From Cryomorphaceae bacterium (GTDB lineage Bacteria > Bacteroidota > Bacteroidia > Flavobacteriales > Schleiferiaceae), in the NCBI GenBank assembly GCA_022565745.1, contig JAIUMB010000101.1, forward strand, positions 1 through 8,322: a stretch of DNA of 8,322 bases, read 5' to 3'. The notes under the pieces were generated by a model. That model searched no databases. It saw only the letters and a program-made list of their open reading frames with translations, and was not told the origin of the DNA. Positions 1 to 6,760 of the stretch are shown here, one piece after another. The position numbers were made by a program, and so were the translations under genes. How positions within the stretch are numbered: the first letter of the stretch is position 1; each line of letters starts with the position of its first letter.

Positions 1-2
1 AC

Positions 3-344
3 AACATCAGCGCCACTTGTATGGAACGCATCCTCGATGAAGGCTTGCACAAGATGAATGACCTTCTAAGCGAAGCGCTTTCATCCTTTCCTCAAGATCA
101 TCCCGTAGGCATGGAAATAGACATGGACGTGCTTACACATTTTCCAGCCAGCGCCCTAAATAGCTCCGGATTTACCGGTAACCAACTCCGCAGTTTGGTG
201 CGTGCTGCCTTTGACCAAATCTCTCCACAATACGTGCATTTGTGCGAAGCAGCACCAGATTTGGCCAATAGCAAAGTTGGCAAAAGTCAAGCCGCCAACT
301 TTCTCGCCAGACTTACCGCCGACGTTATAAAAAAACTAATTTAA
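3..344 (+). CDS. Arginase-family hydrolase, C-terminal part (probable formimidoylglutamase); 5' end outside the window
   Basis: The reading frame is open from the left edge, so this is the C-terminal part of a longer protein; the ATG at 21 is probably internal. Seen: an IDMDVL segment (the two Asp codons are at 120-122 and 126-128), matching the second metal-binding D-x-D of the arginase/ureohydrolase fold. About 40 residues later comes HLCEAAPDL (Glu codon 246-248), matching the family's Glu-x-x-Pro strand near the active site. A C-terminal helix ends the protein, as is usual in the family. Members hydrolyse guanidino or formimidoyl groups with a dinuclear Mn centre. Formimidoylglutamase (HutG) converts N-formimidoylglutamate to glutamate and formamide. 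That specific activity is inferred mainly from ftcD lying 8 bases downstream, which acts on the same compound. The N-terminal metal-binding motifs lie outside the window, so agmatinase-like or other arginase-family activity cannot be excluded. Confidence 0.65.
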   Translation, partial: NISATCMERILDEGLHKMNDLLSEALSSFPQDHPVGMEIDMDVLTHFPASALNSSGFTGNQLRSLVRAAFDQISPQYVHLCEAAPDLANSKVGKSQAANFLARLTADVIKKLI

Positions 345-353
345 ACGCGTTTA
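342..353. other. 12-base perfect palindrome across the arginase-family stop and the ftcD start
   Basis: TAAACGCGTTTA is a perfect palindrome. It begins at the TAA stop of the upstream gene and ends at the A of the ftcD ATG. As RNA it could pair only between two transcripts or form a strained hairpin. As DNA it could be a dimer binding site, but its position inside an operon makes chance likely. Confidence 0.3.
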
Positions 354-1408
354 TGAATAATAACGACCACACCGTTGAATGCGTACCAAACATAAGTGAG
401 GGCGTTGATATAAATATATTAAATGCCATCGCAGAAGGCATTGCCTCTACCCCTGGTGTTTCTCTTCTCCACCGCGATACCAGCTCAGCAGCCAACCGCA
501 CGGTATTTACTTTTACCGGTGATTTAGACAATATTTTCGAAGCTGCTTTTAACATGTATGCCATTGCTGCAGAACACATTGATATGCAACATCACAAAGG
601 CACCCATCCACGAATTGGCGCTGTGGATGTGTGTCCCTTCATTGCCATGGAAGGCTGTGATGAAGCGGCCTTAATCGAAGGTGTCGAAAAGTTTGGTCAA
701 CGGTTGGGAAGCGAATTGGGCATCTGTGGATTTTACTACGAAAAAAATGCCCGCAACAACCAACGCGCCAATTTGGCCAATGTGCGCCGGGGGGAATATG
801 AAGGTCTCGAAAATAAACTAAAGAGCATAGCATGGAAACCTGATTTTGGTGGCTCAACCAAAATTAAAACCTTTGGCGCCACTGTTCTTGGGGTTCGCGA
901 TTTCTTAGTTGCTTTTAATGTCAACCTAAATACCAAAGACCGGAAAATTGCGCAAGAAATTGCCGAAATGATTCGTGAATTAGGAAAAATAATGACCCTA
1001 CCTGATGGCTCCATCAGTCGTTTACCTGGTCTACTTCGTGCGGTTAAAGGCATTGGATGGTACATTGAAGAATACGACATGGCACAGGTATCGTACAACC
1101 TCACTAACATAGACAGTAATGGCCTATTTGAAGTGTTTGAAAGCACCAAAGCAGCATGTGTTCGCTTTAATACCGAAACGAATGGATCCGAACTGATCGG
1201 ACTGATTCCCCTGAGAGAAATGGTGCGTACCGGTAAGCGTTATGCCAAGCGAAACTACCGCGATATTGATCCGCACGACGACGATTACTATATCGACTTG
1301 GCCATAAGAAAACTCGGCCTAGACAAGTTGCGTCCATTCAATCCGCAAGAGCGTATTTTGGAATATTGTATTGCCAATAAGTGTAAGAAGTCTGAGGTTT
1401 TGGATTGA
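353..1408 (+). CDS. ftcD: Glutamate formimidoyltransferase (transferase part only, no cyclodeaminase domain)
   Basis: This cytoplasmic enzyme moves the formimino group of N-formimidoyl-L-glutamate to tetrahydrofolate, giving glutamate and 5-formimino-THF in histidine degradation. Seen in the 351-residue product: the N-terminal VECVPNISEG (residues 8-17), ANRTVFTFTGD (47-57), and the hallmark GTHPRIGAVDVCPF (83-96), whose His85 matches the family's catalytic histidine region. FGATVLGVRDFLVAFNVNL (about 174-192) follows, with the C-terminal half of the formiminotransferase domain ending near residue 320. The tail (PFNPQERILEYCIANK) resembles the linker that leads into the cyclodeaminase domain in bifunctional relatives. 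The protein then stops, and I find no cyclodeaminase sequence in any frame before the next gene. A separate cyclodeaminase would be needed for the next step. The gene starts 8 bases after the arginase-family gene, so the two are probably co-transcribed. Confidence 0.93.
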   Translation: MNNNDHTVECVPNISEGVDINILNAIAEGIASTPGVSLLHRDTSSAANRTVFTFTGDLDNIFEAAFNMYAIAAEHIDMQHHKGTHPRIGAVDVCPFIAMEGCDEAALIEGVEKFGQRLGSELGICGFYYEKNARNNQRANLANVRRGEYEGLENKLKSIAWKPDFGGSTKIKTFGATVLGVRDFLVAFNVNLNTKDRKIAQEIAEMIRELGKIMTLPDGSISRLPGLLRAVKGIGWYIEEYDMAQVSYNLTNIDSNGLFEVFESTKAACVRFNTETNGSELIGLIPLREMVRTGKRYAKRNYRDIDPHDDDYYIDLAIRKLGLDKLRPFNPQERILEYCIANKCKKSEVLD

Positions 1409-1456
1409 TCATTTTATATCTATGACTGTTTGGGAAAATGGAAAAATAATCAGTGA

Positions 1457-1507
1457 ATAATTATCACGAATGGCAGTAAATGCCATTTCGTTTGTTATAA
1501 TTATCAC
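1457..1507. repeat. Pair of 11-base direct repeats flanking a hairpin
   Basis: ATAATTATCAC occurs at 1457-1467 and again at 1497-1507, a 40-base centre-to-centre spacing (about four helical turns). The copies bracket the hairpin at 1466-1491. The first eight bases (ATAATTAT) are themselves palindromic. The pair could be an operator or just AT-rich coincidence; no neighbouring regulator supports the former. Confidence 0.45.
1466..1491 (+). terminator. Hairpin downstream of ftcD, possible transcription terminator
   Basis: AATGGCA (1469-1475) pairs with TGCCATT (1481-1487) around a five-base GTAAA loop. The stem extends by three pairs (ACG with CGT) past one bulged T at 1488. A short T-rich stretch (TCGTTTGTT) follows, weaker than a classic T-run. 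It sits about 60 bases after the ftcD stop, where the hut-type operon would be expected to end. The rest of the 278-base gap up to 1686 is AT-rich and shows no RNA gene; the only frame in it is an unconvincing 44-codon one ending at the next gene's start. Confidence 0.45.
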
Positions 1508-1647
1508 CCGCCGAATCTAAAACAAAACTTGACCATTGTATCCATTAATTTAACCATGCTTGCTCAGCATTCCATGCCCTTGCAAACCATTCAACGATTA
1601 AATGACCAAACAAATACTGTTTTCTTAAAAAACACAATTATTTGCCG

Positions 1648-1655
1648 TACTTTTG
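1648..1655 (+). promoter_or_regulatory. Bacteroidota-type -7 element (TACTTTTG) upstream of the small membrane protein gene
   Basis: TACTTTTG matches the Bacteroidota sigma-A -7 consensus TAnnTTTG and lies 31 bases before the ATG at 1687. A good upstream TTTG (-33) partner at the usual spacing is not evident; the closest is a TGTTTTC around 1618-1624. It would start a short leader for the two-gene unit 1687-3164. Confidence 0.45.
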
Positions 1656-1686
1656 ATTATCAATTAATAATTAGCCATTACACACA

Positions 1687-1908
1687 ATGACACGTCCTTC
1701 ATCTAACAAATATGTTTGGTTTCGCCGCTTGGTAGAAATTTTATGGTTGTTTGTTCTAGCCGTTTCCATCGTGGAAGCGTATATTCATATCAAAGAAGGG
1801 AATACTTCTCGAGGTTTAATATTTGTTGGATTTGGTGTGGTTGCCTTCTTGATGTTCAATATGAGACGCCGCCAAAGAGTAAAAATTGAGAACCGCGATA
1901 AAAAATGA
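1687..1908 (+). CDS. Small two-helix membrane protein, function unknown
   Basis: I do not recognise a named family for this 73-residue protein. Seen: a short polar and basic N-terminus, a first hydrophobic helix at about residues 15-33, and a short loop (about 34-42, IHIKEGNTS). A second helix follows at about 43-59, then a strongly basic tail RRRQRVKIENRDKK (60-73). The positive charges before helix 1 and after helix 2 suggest both ends face the cytoplasm. The stop codon overlaps the start of the downstream CNNM-type gene in ATGA, so the two are very likely translated together. It may be an accessory or folding partner of that membrane protein; this is inference from layout only. Start ATG chosen because a promoter-like TACTTTTG lies just upstream and no in-frame earlier ATG gives a plausible protein. 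Confidence 0.75.
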   Translation: MTRPSSNKYVWFRRLVEILWLFVLAVSIVEAYIHIKEGNTSRGLIFVGFGVVAFLMFNMRRRQRVKIENRDKK

Positions 1909-3164
1909 GTCCTGAAACAGGATTGGTACTTCTATCTCTTTTGCTCTCGGCCTTTTTTTCCGGGATGGAGATTGCCTTTGTTTCCGCCAATCGATTTGAA
2001 ATCGAACTGGAAAATAAAAAGGGAAACGTTTATTACCGACTACTTTCTTTAGCGAGTAGAAAACCGAGTTGGTTTATTGCGGCCATGCTGGTCGGCAATA
2101 ACTTGGCCTTGGTTCTTTTTGGCATGTACATGCCAGAATTGCTTCAGCCCATCACTGGCTGGATTAGCGCCAATTATGCGTTGTTGTTTGTGCAAACCGT
2201 GTTGTCAACCATCGTCATCTTAATCGCCGCTGAGTTTATTCCCAAAAGCATTTTTAGCAGCAGTCCTATGCGAATGCTGCGTTTTTTTGCCATTCCTGCC
2301 GTTGTGTTTTACCTGTTATTTCTCCCATTAGTTGCATTGGTAGTAGGTCTCAGCAATGCCTTTCTGCGCATTTTTCTCGGGGAAAAAAGCAGCGATCCTA
2401 CACCAGCCTTTAGCATGCTTGATCTCAACAACTTTGTAAAGGAGTACACCGACACGGGAAACTTTGAAGCCAGCGAGGAAAACGAAATCCGCATTTTTAG
2501 AAATGCTCTTGAACTCTCCTCCAACAAGGTTAGAGATTTTATGGTGCCGCGAACTGAAATCATTGCCTTGGAAATTGGCTGTACCCTCGATGAACTCAAA
2601 GATGCTTTTATCGAACATAACGTATCAAAAATCCTGATCTTTCGCGACAGTATAGACAATATCATTGGATATGTACATTCTTTTGAGTTTTTCAACAACC
2701 CCAAAAGTGTTGAAGGGCTGCTTCGCCCTACGCGATTTGTACCTGAGAGCATGAATGCCGAAACGTTACTCCGTGTTATGACACAGGAAAACCGCTCCAT
2801 TGCGGTGGTTCTTGACGAGTACGGCGTTACCTCGGGCATGGTTACTCTTGAAGACGTGGTTGAAGAACTCTTTGGCGAAATAGATGACGAACACGACACG
2901 GAAGATTTAATCGAAAAACAAATTGACGAGAACAGCTTTATCTTTTCTACCCGTTTGGAAATTGATTACCTCAACGACAAGTACAATCTCAATCTCCCTT
3001 TTCACGAAACCTATTCTACTTTAGGTGGATTCATCACTCACCACTTGGAACGCATACCAAAATCTGGAGAAAAAACCAGCATCCCCCCCTTTCGCATTCA
3101 AATCATCAAAGCAAACGAGCGTTTTTTACAAGAAGTTAAGTTGAGTGTTGAGAAAGGGGTTTGA
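1905..3164 (+). CDS. CNNM/CorC/HlyC-family membrane protein (DUF21-CBS-CBS-CorC_HlyC)
   Basis: This 419-residue inner-membrane protein has the full architecture of the family once called hemolysin/TlyC and related to Mg2+/Co2+ efflux proteins (CorC, MpfA, CNNM). The DUF21 membrane domain spans about residues 1-190, with SGMEIAF (19-25), GNNLA (64-68) and EFIPKS (110-115), and hydrophobic helices near 5-20, 57-75, 92-112 and 128-155. The paired CBS (Bateman) domain spans about 205-330, with FMVPRTEI (212-219) and VVLDEYGVTSGMVTLEDVVE (301-320). The C-terminal CorC_HlyC domain is at about 335-415. The CBS pair typically binds an adenine nucleotide and gates ion transport. Cation export is therefore the likely role, although the actual ion is not visible from sequence. 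It is coupled to the upstream two-helix protein by an ATGA overlap. The family also includes the gliding-associated GldE, but I see nothing here to assign that name. Confidence 0.9.
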   Translation: MSPETGLVLLSLLLSAFFSGMEIAFVSANRFEIELENKKGNVYYRLLSLASRKPSWFIAAMLVGNNLALVLFGMYMPELLQPITGWISANYALLFVQTVLSTIVILIAAEFIPKSIFSSSPMRMLRFFAIPAVVFYLLFLPLVALVVGLSNAFLRIFLGEKSSDPTPAFSMLDLNNFVKEYTDTGNFEASEENEIRIFRNALELSSNKVRDFMVPRTEIIALEIGCTLDELKDAFIEHNVSKILIFRDSIDNIIGYVHSFEFFNNPKSVEGLLRPTRFVPESMNAETLLRVMTQENRSIAVVLDEYGVTSGMVTLEDVVEELFGEIDDEHDTEDLIEKQIDENSFIFSTRLEIDYLNDKYNLNLPFHETYSTLGGFITHHLERIPKSGEKTSIPPFRIQIIKANERFLQEVKLSVEKGV

Positions 3165-3183
3165 GTTGAGAATTAGGGGTTTG
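3148..3183 (+). repeat. Imperfect direct repeat at the 3' end of the CNNM-type gene
   Basis: TTGAGAAAGGGGTTTG (3148-3163) is followed by TTGAGAATTAGGGGTTTG (3166-3183). The first copy supplies the last codons and part of the stop codon; the second lies just outside the gene. It looks like a small local duplication at the gene end. Confidence 0.5.
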
Positions 3184-3295
3184 TTTTACCGCAAAGACGC
3201 TAAGATCGCTAAGAATTTTTTAAAATCCTGATTCCTTTGCGGTAAAATCCTGTGCAACTTGAACTTTTTCCGCCCTTTGCACCTTTGCGGTAAAA
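3184..3295. repeat. Intergenic repeat cluster: three copies of a 13-mer plus a degenerate octamer array
   Basis: TTTTACCGCAAAG (3184-3196) is the exact reverse complement of CTTTGCGGTAAAA at 3235-3247, giving a possible 13-pair stem with a 38-base loop. A third exact copy of CTTTGCGGTAAAA lies at 3283-3295. The left arm runs into a tandem array of CGCAAAGA (3190-3197), CGCTAAGA (3198-3205) and, after one T, CGCTAAGA (3207-3214). CCTTTGC also recurs at 3274-3280 and 3282-3288. The cluster fills the gap between two convergent genes. Neither side of the long stem is followed by a T-run in the right direction, so it is not a textbook terminator. From memory, repeats of the CGCAAAGACGCTAAG kind occur between genes in several environmental bacteria, but I could not verify this here. 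Confidence 0.8.
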
Positions 3296-3316
3296 AAATG
3301 AGCTACGCGAACACCA

Positions 3317-5083
3317 TTAATCCTTATAAATCCCCACTACCAAGTCGTCATATTTTTTCTCAATATTCTTACGCTTGAGCTTTAGTGTTGGAGTAAGCAG
3401 TTCGTCGTCGATGGTCCAAGCATCTGGAGTGAGTTCAAATTTTTTGATTTTCTCCCAGTTACCAAACCGCTCATTATACTCATCTATTTCTCGCTGGTAG
3501 CGCGCGATAACCTTTTCGTTTTTAGTAACGTTGTCGTCGTAAGGAATATCCTTGCGTTCGCACCAGCTCTTCAAAAATTCAAAATCCGGTTGAACGAGGG
3601 CGGCTGGGTGTTTCTTTCCTTCACCAATGACCATGATTTGCTCGATAAAACGACTTTCCTTAAACACATTTTCCATCAACTGCGGCGCAATGTACTTACC
3701 GCCACTGGTCTTAAACATCTCTTTCTTGCGGTCGGTGATTTTGAGATATTGTCCTTCTTGAAACTCGCCAATATCACCGGTGTGGAACCAGCCTTCTTCG
3801 TCGATGACCTCTTTGGTTAAATCGGGTTTTTTATAATACCCCATCATTACGTTTGGTCCTTTGACCAATATTTCTCCATCATCGGCAATCTTTACGCGTA
3901 CGTTGTTGATGGGACGCCCAACTGTTCCAATACGCGTTCCGTCGTTGCGAGGACTATTAACAGCAACAACCGGAGATGTTTCGGTAAGCCCGTATCCTTC
4001 CTGAACATTTATACCGGCTGCGAGAAAAATACGTGCCAGTCGGGGATTCAATCCGGCAGCACCAGAAGCAATGGCTTGTGCTCGACCACCAAGGGCGTCT
4101 TGCCACTTTGAAAATATCAACTTTCGAGCGATGCCTAATTTAAAATGGTAAAAACCACTTTTTCCGTGAATATCATATTCTTCTGCTAAACCTACCGCCC
4201 AGAAAAACAATGCTTTTTTAATGCCACTTAATGCTCCACCTTTGTCCATGATTTTTGCAAAAACCTTTTCTAGAAGACGTGGCACGGCCGAGAAAATGGT
4301 GGGGCGAACCTCACGCAAATTATCACCTATGGTTTCCATGCTTTCTGCATAGTAAATGCTCACCCCATTGTTACAATACAAATAGGTCAGCATGCGCTCA
4401 TAGACGTGACATAAAGGCAAAAAGCTCAACGCTACAGATTCGTCCGTGGGATCGGGTAATCGATCGGAGCAGTCTAATGCGTTACTTACAATATTGTTGT
4501 GCGACAGCATCACCCCCTTAGGGCGACCTGTGGTTCCTGAGGTATAAATCAATGTCGCTAAGTCGTGACAGTCTATGGCGTCCATGCGCTCTTTTAGCTC
4601 ATCTTTACGCTGACTATTTTTGCCAAGTTCAATGACCTCCTCCCAATGAGGCACACCATCTTCTTTATCAAACATATACACCTCCTTTAACGTCGGGGTT
4701 TTTGCTTGAACACGCTTGACCTTATCGTACAACTCTTTATCCGACACAAAGGCTATTTTGACTTCAGCTTCATTGAAAATATATTCATAATCGTCTTCGC
4801 TGGCTGTTGGGTAAACCGGCACATCTACCCCACCACATTGGAGAATACCTATATCACAAATATTCCATTCATGACGGTTGTTGGTGGAAATAATGACCAC
4901 CTTATCGTCGCGTTCTATTCCCTTTTCCATCAGTCCTAGGGATAAGAAATCGCTCCACTGTACATACTCTTCAGATGAAACCGTGACCCATTGACCATTT
5001 TGCTTGGTGGCTAACGACACTTTTAATGGATTGTTTTCCAACTGAAAACGGGGGAAATCAAATAATCGCGATGGGGCTTTCAT
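3317..5083 (-). CDS. AMP-forming long-chain fatty acid--CoA ligase
   Basis: The 588-residue product activates fatty acids with ATP and joins them to coenzyme A by way of an acyl-adenylate, feeding beta-oxidation or lipid synthesis. The ANL-superfamily motifs are in order. The phosphate-binding loop is YTSGTTGRPKG (180-190), and YGLTETSP (364-371) is the adenine/acyl site. GWFHTGDIGE (431-440) carries the ribose-binding Asp, and KITDRKKEMFKTSGG (448-462) is the hinge and fatty-acyl signature region. The PTLKLKRK near residues 565-572 provides the C-terminal catalytic Lys candidate. Length and pattern fit the bacterial FadD15/long-chain acyl-CoA synthetase group of about 600 residues, rather than the E. 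coli FadD type. No transmembrane segment is obvious; such enzymes are usually membrane-associated. It follows the COG2509-type gene on the same strand after 99 bases, so it may be read through from that operon or have its own promoter. It is convergent with the CNNM-type gene. Confidence 0.93.
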   Translation of the reverse strand: MKAPSRLFDFPRFQLENNPLKVSLATKQNGQWVTVSSEEYVQWSDFLSLGLMEKGIERDDKVVIISTNNRHEWNICDIGILQCGGVDVPVYPTASEDDYEYIFNEAEVKIAFVSDKELYDKVKRVQAKTPTLKEVYMFDKEDGVPHWEEVIELGKNSQRKDELKERMDAIDCHDLATLIYTSGTTGRPKGVMLSHNNIVSNALDCSDRLPDPTDESVALSFLPLCHVYERMLTYLYCNNGVSIYYAESMETIGDNLREVRPTIFSAVPRLLEKVFAKIMDKGGALSGIKKALFFWAVGLAEEYDIHGKSGFYHFKLGIARKLIFSKWQDALGGRAQAIASGAAGLNPRLARIFLAAGINVQEGYGLTETSPVVAVNSPRNDGTRIGTVGRPINNVRVKIADDGEILVKGPNVMMGYYKKPDLTKEVIDEEGWFHTGDIGEFQEGQYLKITDRKKEMFKTSGGKYIAPQLMENVFKESRFIEQIMVIGEGKKHPAALVQPDFEFLKSWCERKDIPYDDNVTKNEKVIARYQREIDEYNERFGNWEKIKKFELTPDAWTIDDELLTPTLKLKRKNIEKKYDDLVVGIYKD

Positions 5084-5091
5084 ATAAACGT

Positions 5092-5107
5092 ATTTTCAAA
5101 TTTTCAA
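5092..5107. repeat. Perfect tandem 8-base repeat just upstream of the acyl-CoA ligase
   Basis: ATTTTCAA occurs twice back to back (TTGAAAAT TTGAAAAT on the coding strand of the ligase gene), ending 8 bases before its start codon. It could be an operator or part of an AT-rich promoter/leader. On the coding strand AAAATTTG here is one mismatch from the -7 consensus TAnnTTTG. The remainder of the 99-base gap (5084-5182) has a run of seven T on the coding strand near 5163-5169, but no clear stem before it. Confidence 0.4.
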
Positions 5108-5182
5108 CTTATTTACGGGGTCACACCTTTGGTTAATCGTGTTCCACGGGTAAAGTAACGAGAAAAAAAGGAAATACGCAAG

Positions 5183-6760
5183 TCAGATGGCATTATGCTT
5201 ACTGCCCCCTACCATCGCCACTACCGCCCTTGCACACCGCTCACCATCCATAGCAGCAGAGACAATGCCACCGGCGTACCCGGCACCTTCACCGCAAGGA
5301 AAGAGCCCCTGAACATCGGGGTGCTGTAGGTGTGCAGGATCACGCGGTATGCGCACGGGTGAAGAGGTGCGACTTTCTACACCTACTAAATTGGCCTCGT
5401 TGGTGTAATACGAGGGCATTTTTTTGGCAAAAACCAAGCAAGCCTCACGAATGCGCTGCGCGATAAATGCTGGCAAAACCTCGTGTAAATCAGTTGAGGT
5501 CAATCCGGGGATATAGGAGGTGTCGTTGAGCTCGGAACTTACGCGCTTGTCGACAAAATCAACCATGCGCTGCGCCGGGGCTTTCATGCTTTTTCCCGCA
5601 GAAGTCCACGCCTTTTGCTCCACGTCGGCTTGAAACTGCAAAGCTGCTAATGGACCGTGCTTGGTATAAGACTTCCAGTCCTCCGGCTCAACGGAAACCA
5701 CAAAGCCGGAATTGGCAAACTTGCCATCGCGGCGGGATGGCGACATACCATTGACCACTATTTCTCCCGGAGCGGTGGCTGCTGGTACGATAAACCCACC
5801 CGGACACATACAAAAACTAAATACCCCTTTGCCTTTGACCTGAGTTGCCAAGGCATAGGATGCCGCGGGTAGTTGAGGATGACCATAGTCGCATCCGTAC
5901 TGCACCTTATTGATGATTTCTTGTGGATGCTCAATGCGAACGCCCAGCGCAAAAGGCTTTTCCTCAATGGCAATACCGCTTTTGTAAAGCATTTGAAAGA
6001 CATCGCGTGCAGAGTGTCCGGTTGCCAGAATGACAGCACTGCTCTTGTAAAACGTACCGTCTTGGGTGCGCAAACCACGATACGTATTACCTTGAACTTC
6101 TAGCGAATCTACTCGGGTATCAAAGTGAATTTCGCCCCCGCATTGCAAGATGGTTTCGCGGATGTTCTGCACCACCTTAGGCAGTTTATTGGTGCCAATG
6201 TGCGGATGTGCATCCACGCGAATATCGCTTGGTGCGCCGTGATGCACCAAATTATCGAGTATACGGGCGATGTTGCCACGCTTGTGTGATCGGGTGTACA
6301 ACTTGCCGTCGCTGTATGTACCGGCACCACCTTCGCCAAAACAGTAATTTGATTCCGGGTTCACCACGTGATCGCGGTTGATGGCTTTGAGATCGCGCCG
6401 GCGCTGACGCACATCACTGCCACGCTCAAAAACGACGGGCTTATATCCATGTAAAATCAGCTCCATGGCGGCAAACATACCCGCCGGACCAAAGCCGATG
6501 ATGTGGACTTCCGGGGCATTTTCTACCGAAGGGAAATCAAAAGGGTGTACGGGAAAAATGTCTTCATCTTTGGCACTCAAACGCACACGCAAGCGGTAGA
6601 GCACTTTCTTCCCTCTCGCATCGATGGAGCGCTTGATAACGGCGTGCTGTCGAACGTCGTCATCACGGAAGCCCGCTTTGCTGCACGCCGCCGCACAGAC
6701 CAATTGATCCTCAAAAGCCTCTTCCGGGCGCAGGGCGATATCGACGTCGGTGTGCATCAT
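5183..6760 (-). CDS. COG2509-type FAD-dependent dehydrogenase, substrate unknown
   Basis: With the start I favour the protein has 525 residues. An N-terminal segment of about 85 residues has a family-typical IKRSIDARGKKVLYRLRV stretch. A Rossmann FAD-binding motif GFGPAGMFAA follows at about 89-98, with the Glu of FERGSD ending the second strand. Then come YCFGEGGAGTYSDGKLYTR (a family hallmark) and ATGHSARDVF. Near the C-terminus, CGEGAGYAGGIVSAAMDG is the second flavin-contacting motif. These mark the uncharacterised NAD(FAD)-utilising dehydrogenase family COG2509; no reaction is established to my knowledge. Start choice: the longest frame begins at 6775 with TTG. An ATG at 6760 overlaps the porT stop as ATGA, the usual coupling arrangement, and a second ATG follows directly. 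The gene is therefore probably in one transcript with porT and menG. It has no signal peptide, so it is cytoplasmic. Confidence 0.85.
   Translation of the reverse strand: MMHTDVDIALRPEEAFEDQLVCAAACSKAGFRDDDVRQHAVIKRSIDARGKKVLYRLRVRLSAKDEDIFPVHPFDFPSVENAPEVHIIGFGPAGMFAAMELILHGYKPVVFERGSDVRQRRRDLKAINRDHVVNPESNYCFGEGGAGTYSDGKLYTRSHKRGNIARILDNLVHHGAPSDIRVDAHPHIGTNKLPKVVQNIRETILQCGGEIHFDTRVDSLEVQGNTYRGLRTQDGTFYKSSAVILATGHSARDVFQMLYKSGIAIEEKPFALGVRIEHPQEIINKVQYGCDYGHPQLPAASYALATQVKGKGVFSFCMCPGGFIVPAATAPGEIVVNGMSPSRRDGKFANSGFVVSVEPEDWKSYTKHGPLAALQFQADVEQKAWTSAGKSMKAPAQRMVDFVDKRVSSELNDTSYIPGLTSTDLHEVLPAFIAQRIREACLVFAKKMPSYYTNEANLVGVESRTSSPVRIPRDPAHLQHPDVQGLFPCGEGAGYAGGIVSAAMDGERCARAVVAMVGGSKHNAI

Noticed and set aside
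736..1149. A 137-codon - strand frame inside ftcD
   Set aside because: Antisense shadow of a well-supported gene, with no domain or plausible start context.
1551..1575. Small ATGCT/AGCAT stem-loop in the gap before the two-helix protein gene
   Set aside because: Only five pairs, AT-rich surroundings and no T-run; expected by chance.
1556..1690. A 44-codon + strand frame in the gap, ending in ATGA overlap with the start of the two-helix protein gene
   Set aside because: Its product has no recognisable features, the promoter-like TACTTTTG lies inside it, and the sequence is AT-rich non-coding in character. The ATGA overlap arises easily from the start codon context.
2309..2899. A 196-codon - strand frame inside the CNNM-type gene
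   Set aside because: It lies fully antisense to a gene with clear DUF21 and CBS motifs. Its Ser/Arg-rich translation resembles a shadow frame and has no recognisable domain.
3184..3247. The 13-base inverted pair as a classic bidirectional terminator
   Set aside because: The stem is long, but the loop is 38 bases and neither end is followed by a T-run in the direction of transcription. A repeat element fits better, although some role in 3'-end formation is not excluded.
3184..3295. CRISPR-like array in the convergent intergenic region
   Set aside because: Repeat copies are 13 bases, in both orientations and irregularly spaced, with no spacers of regular size and no cas genes nearby.
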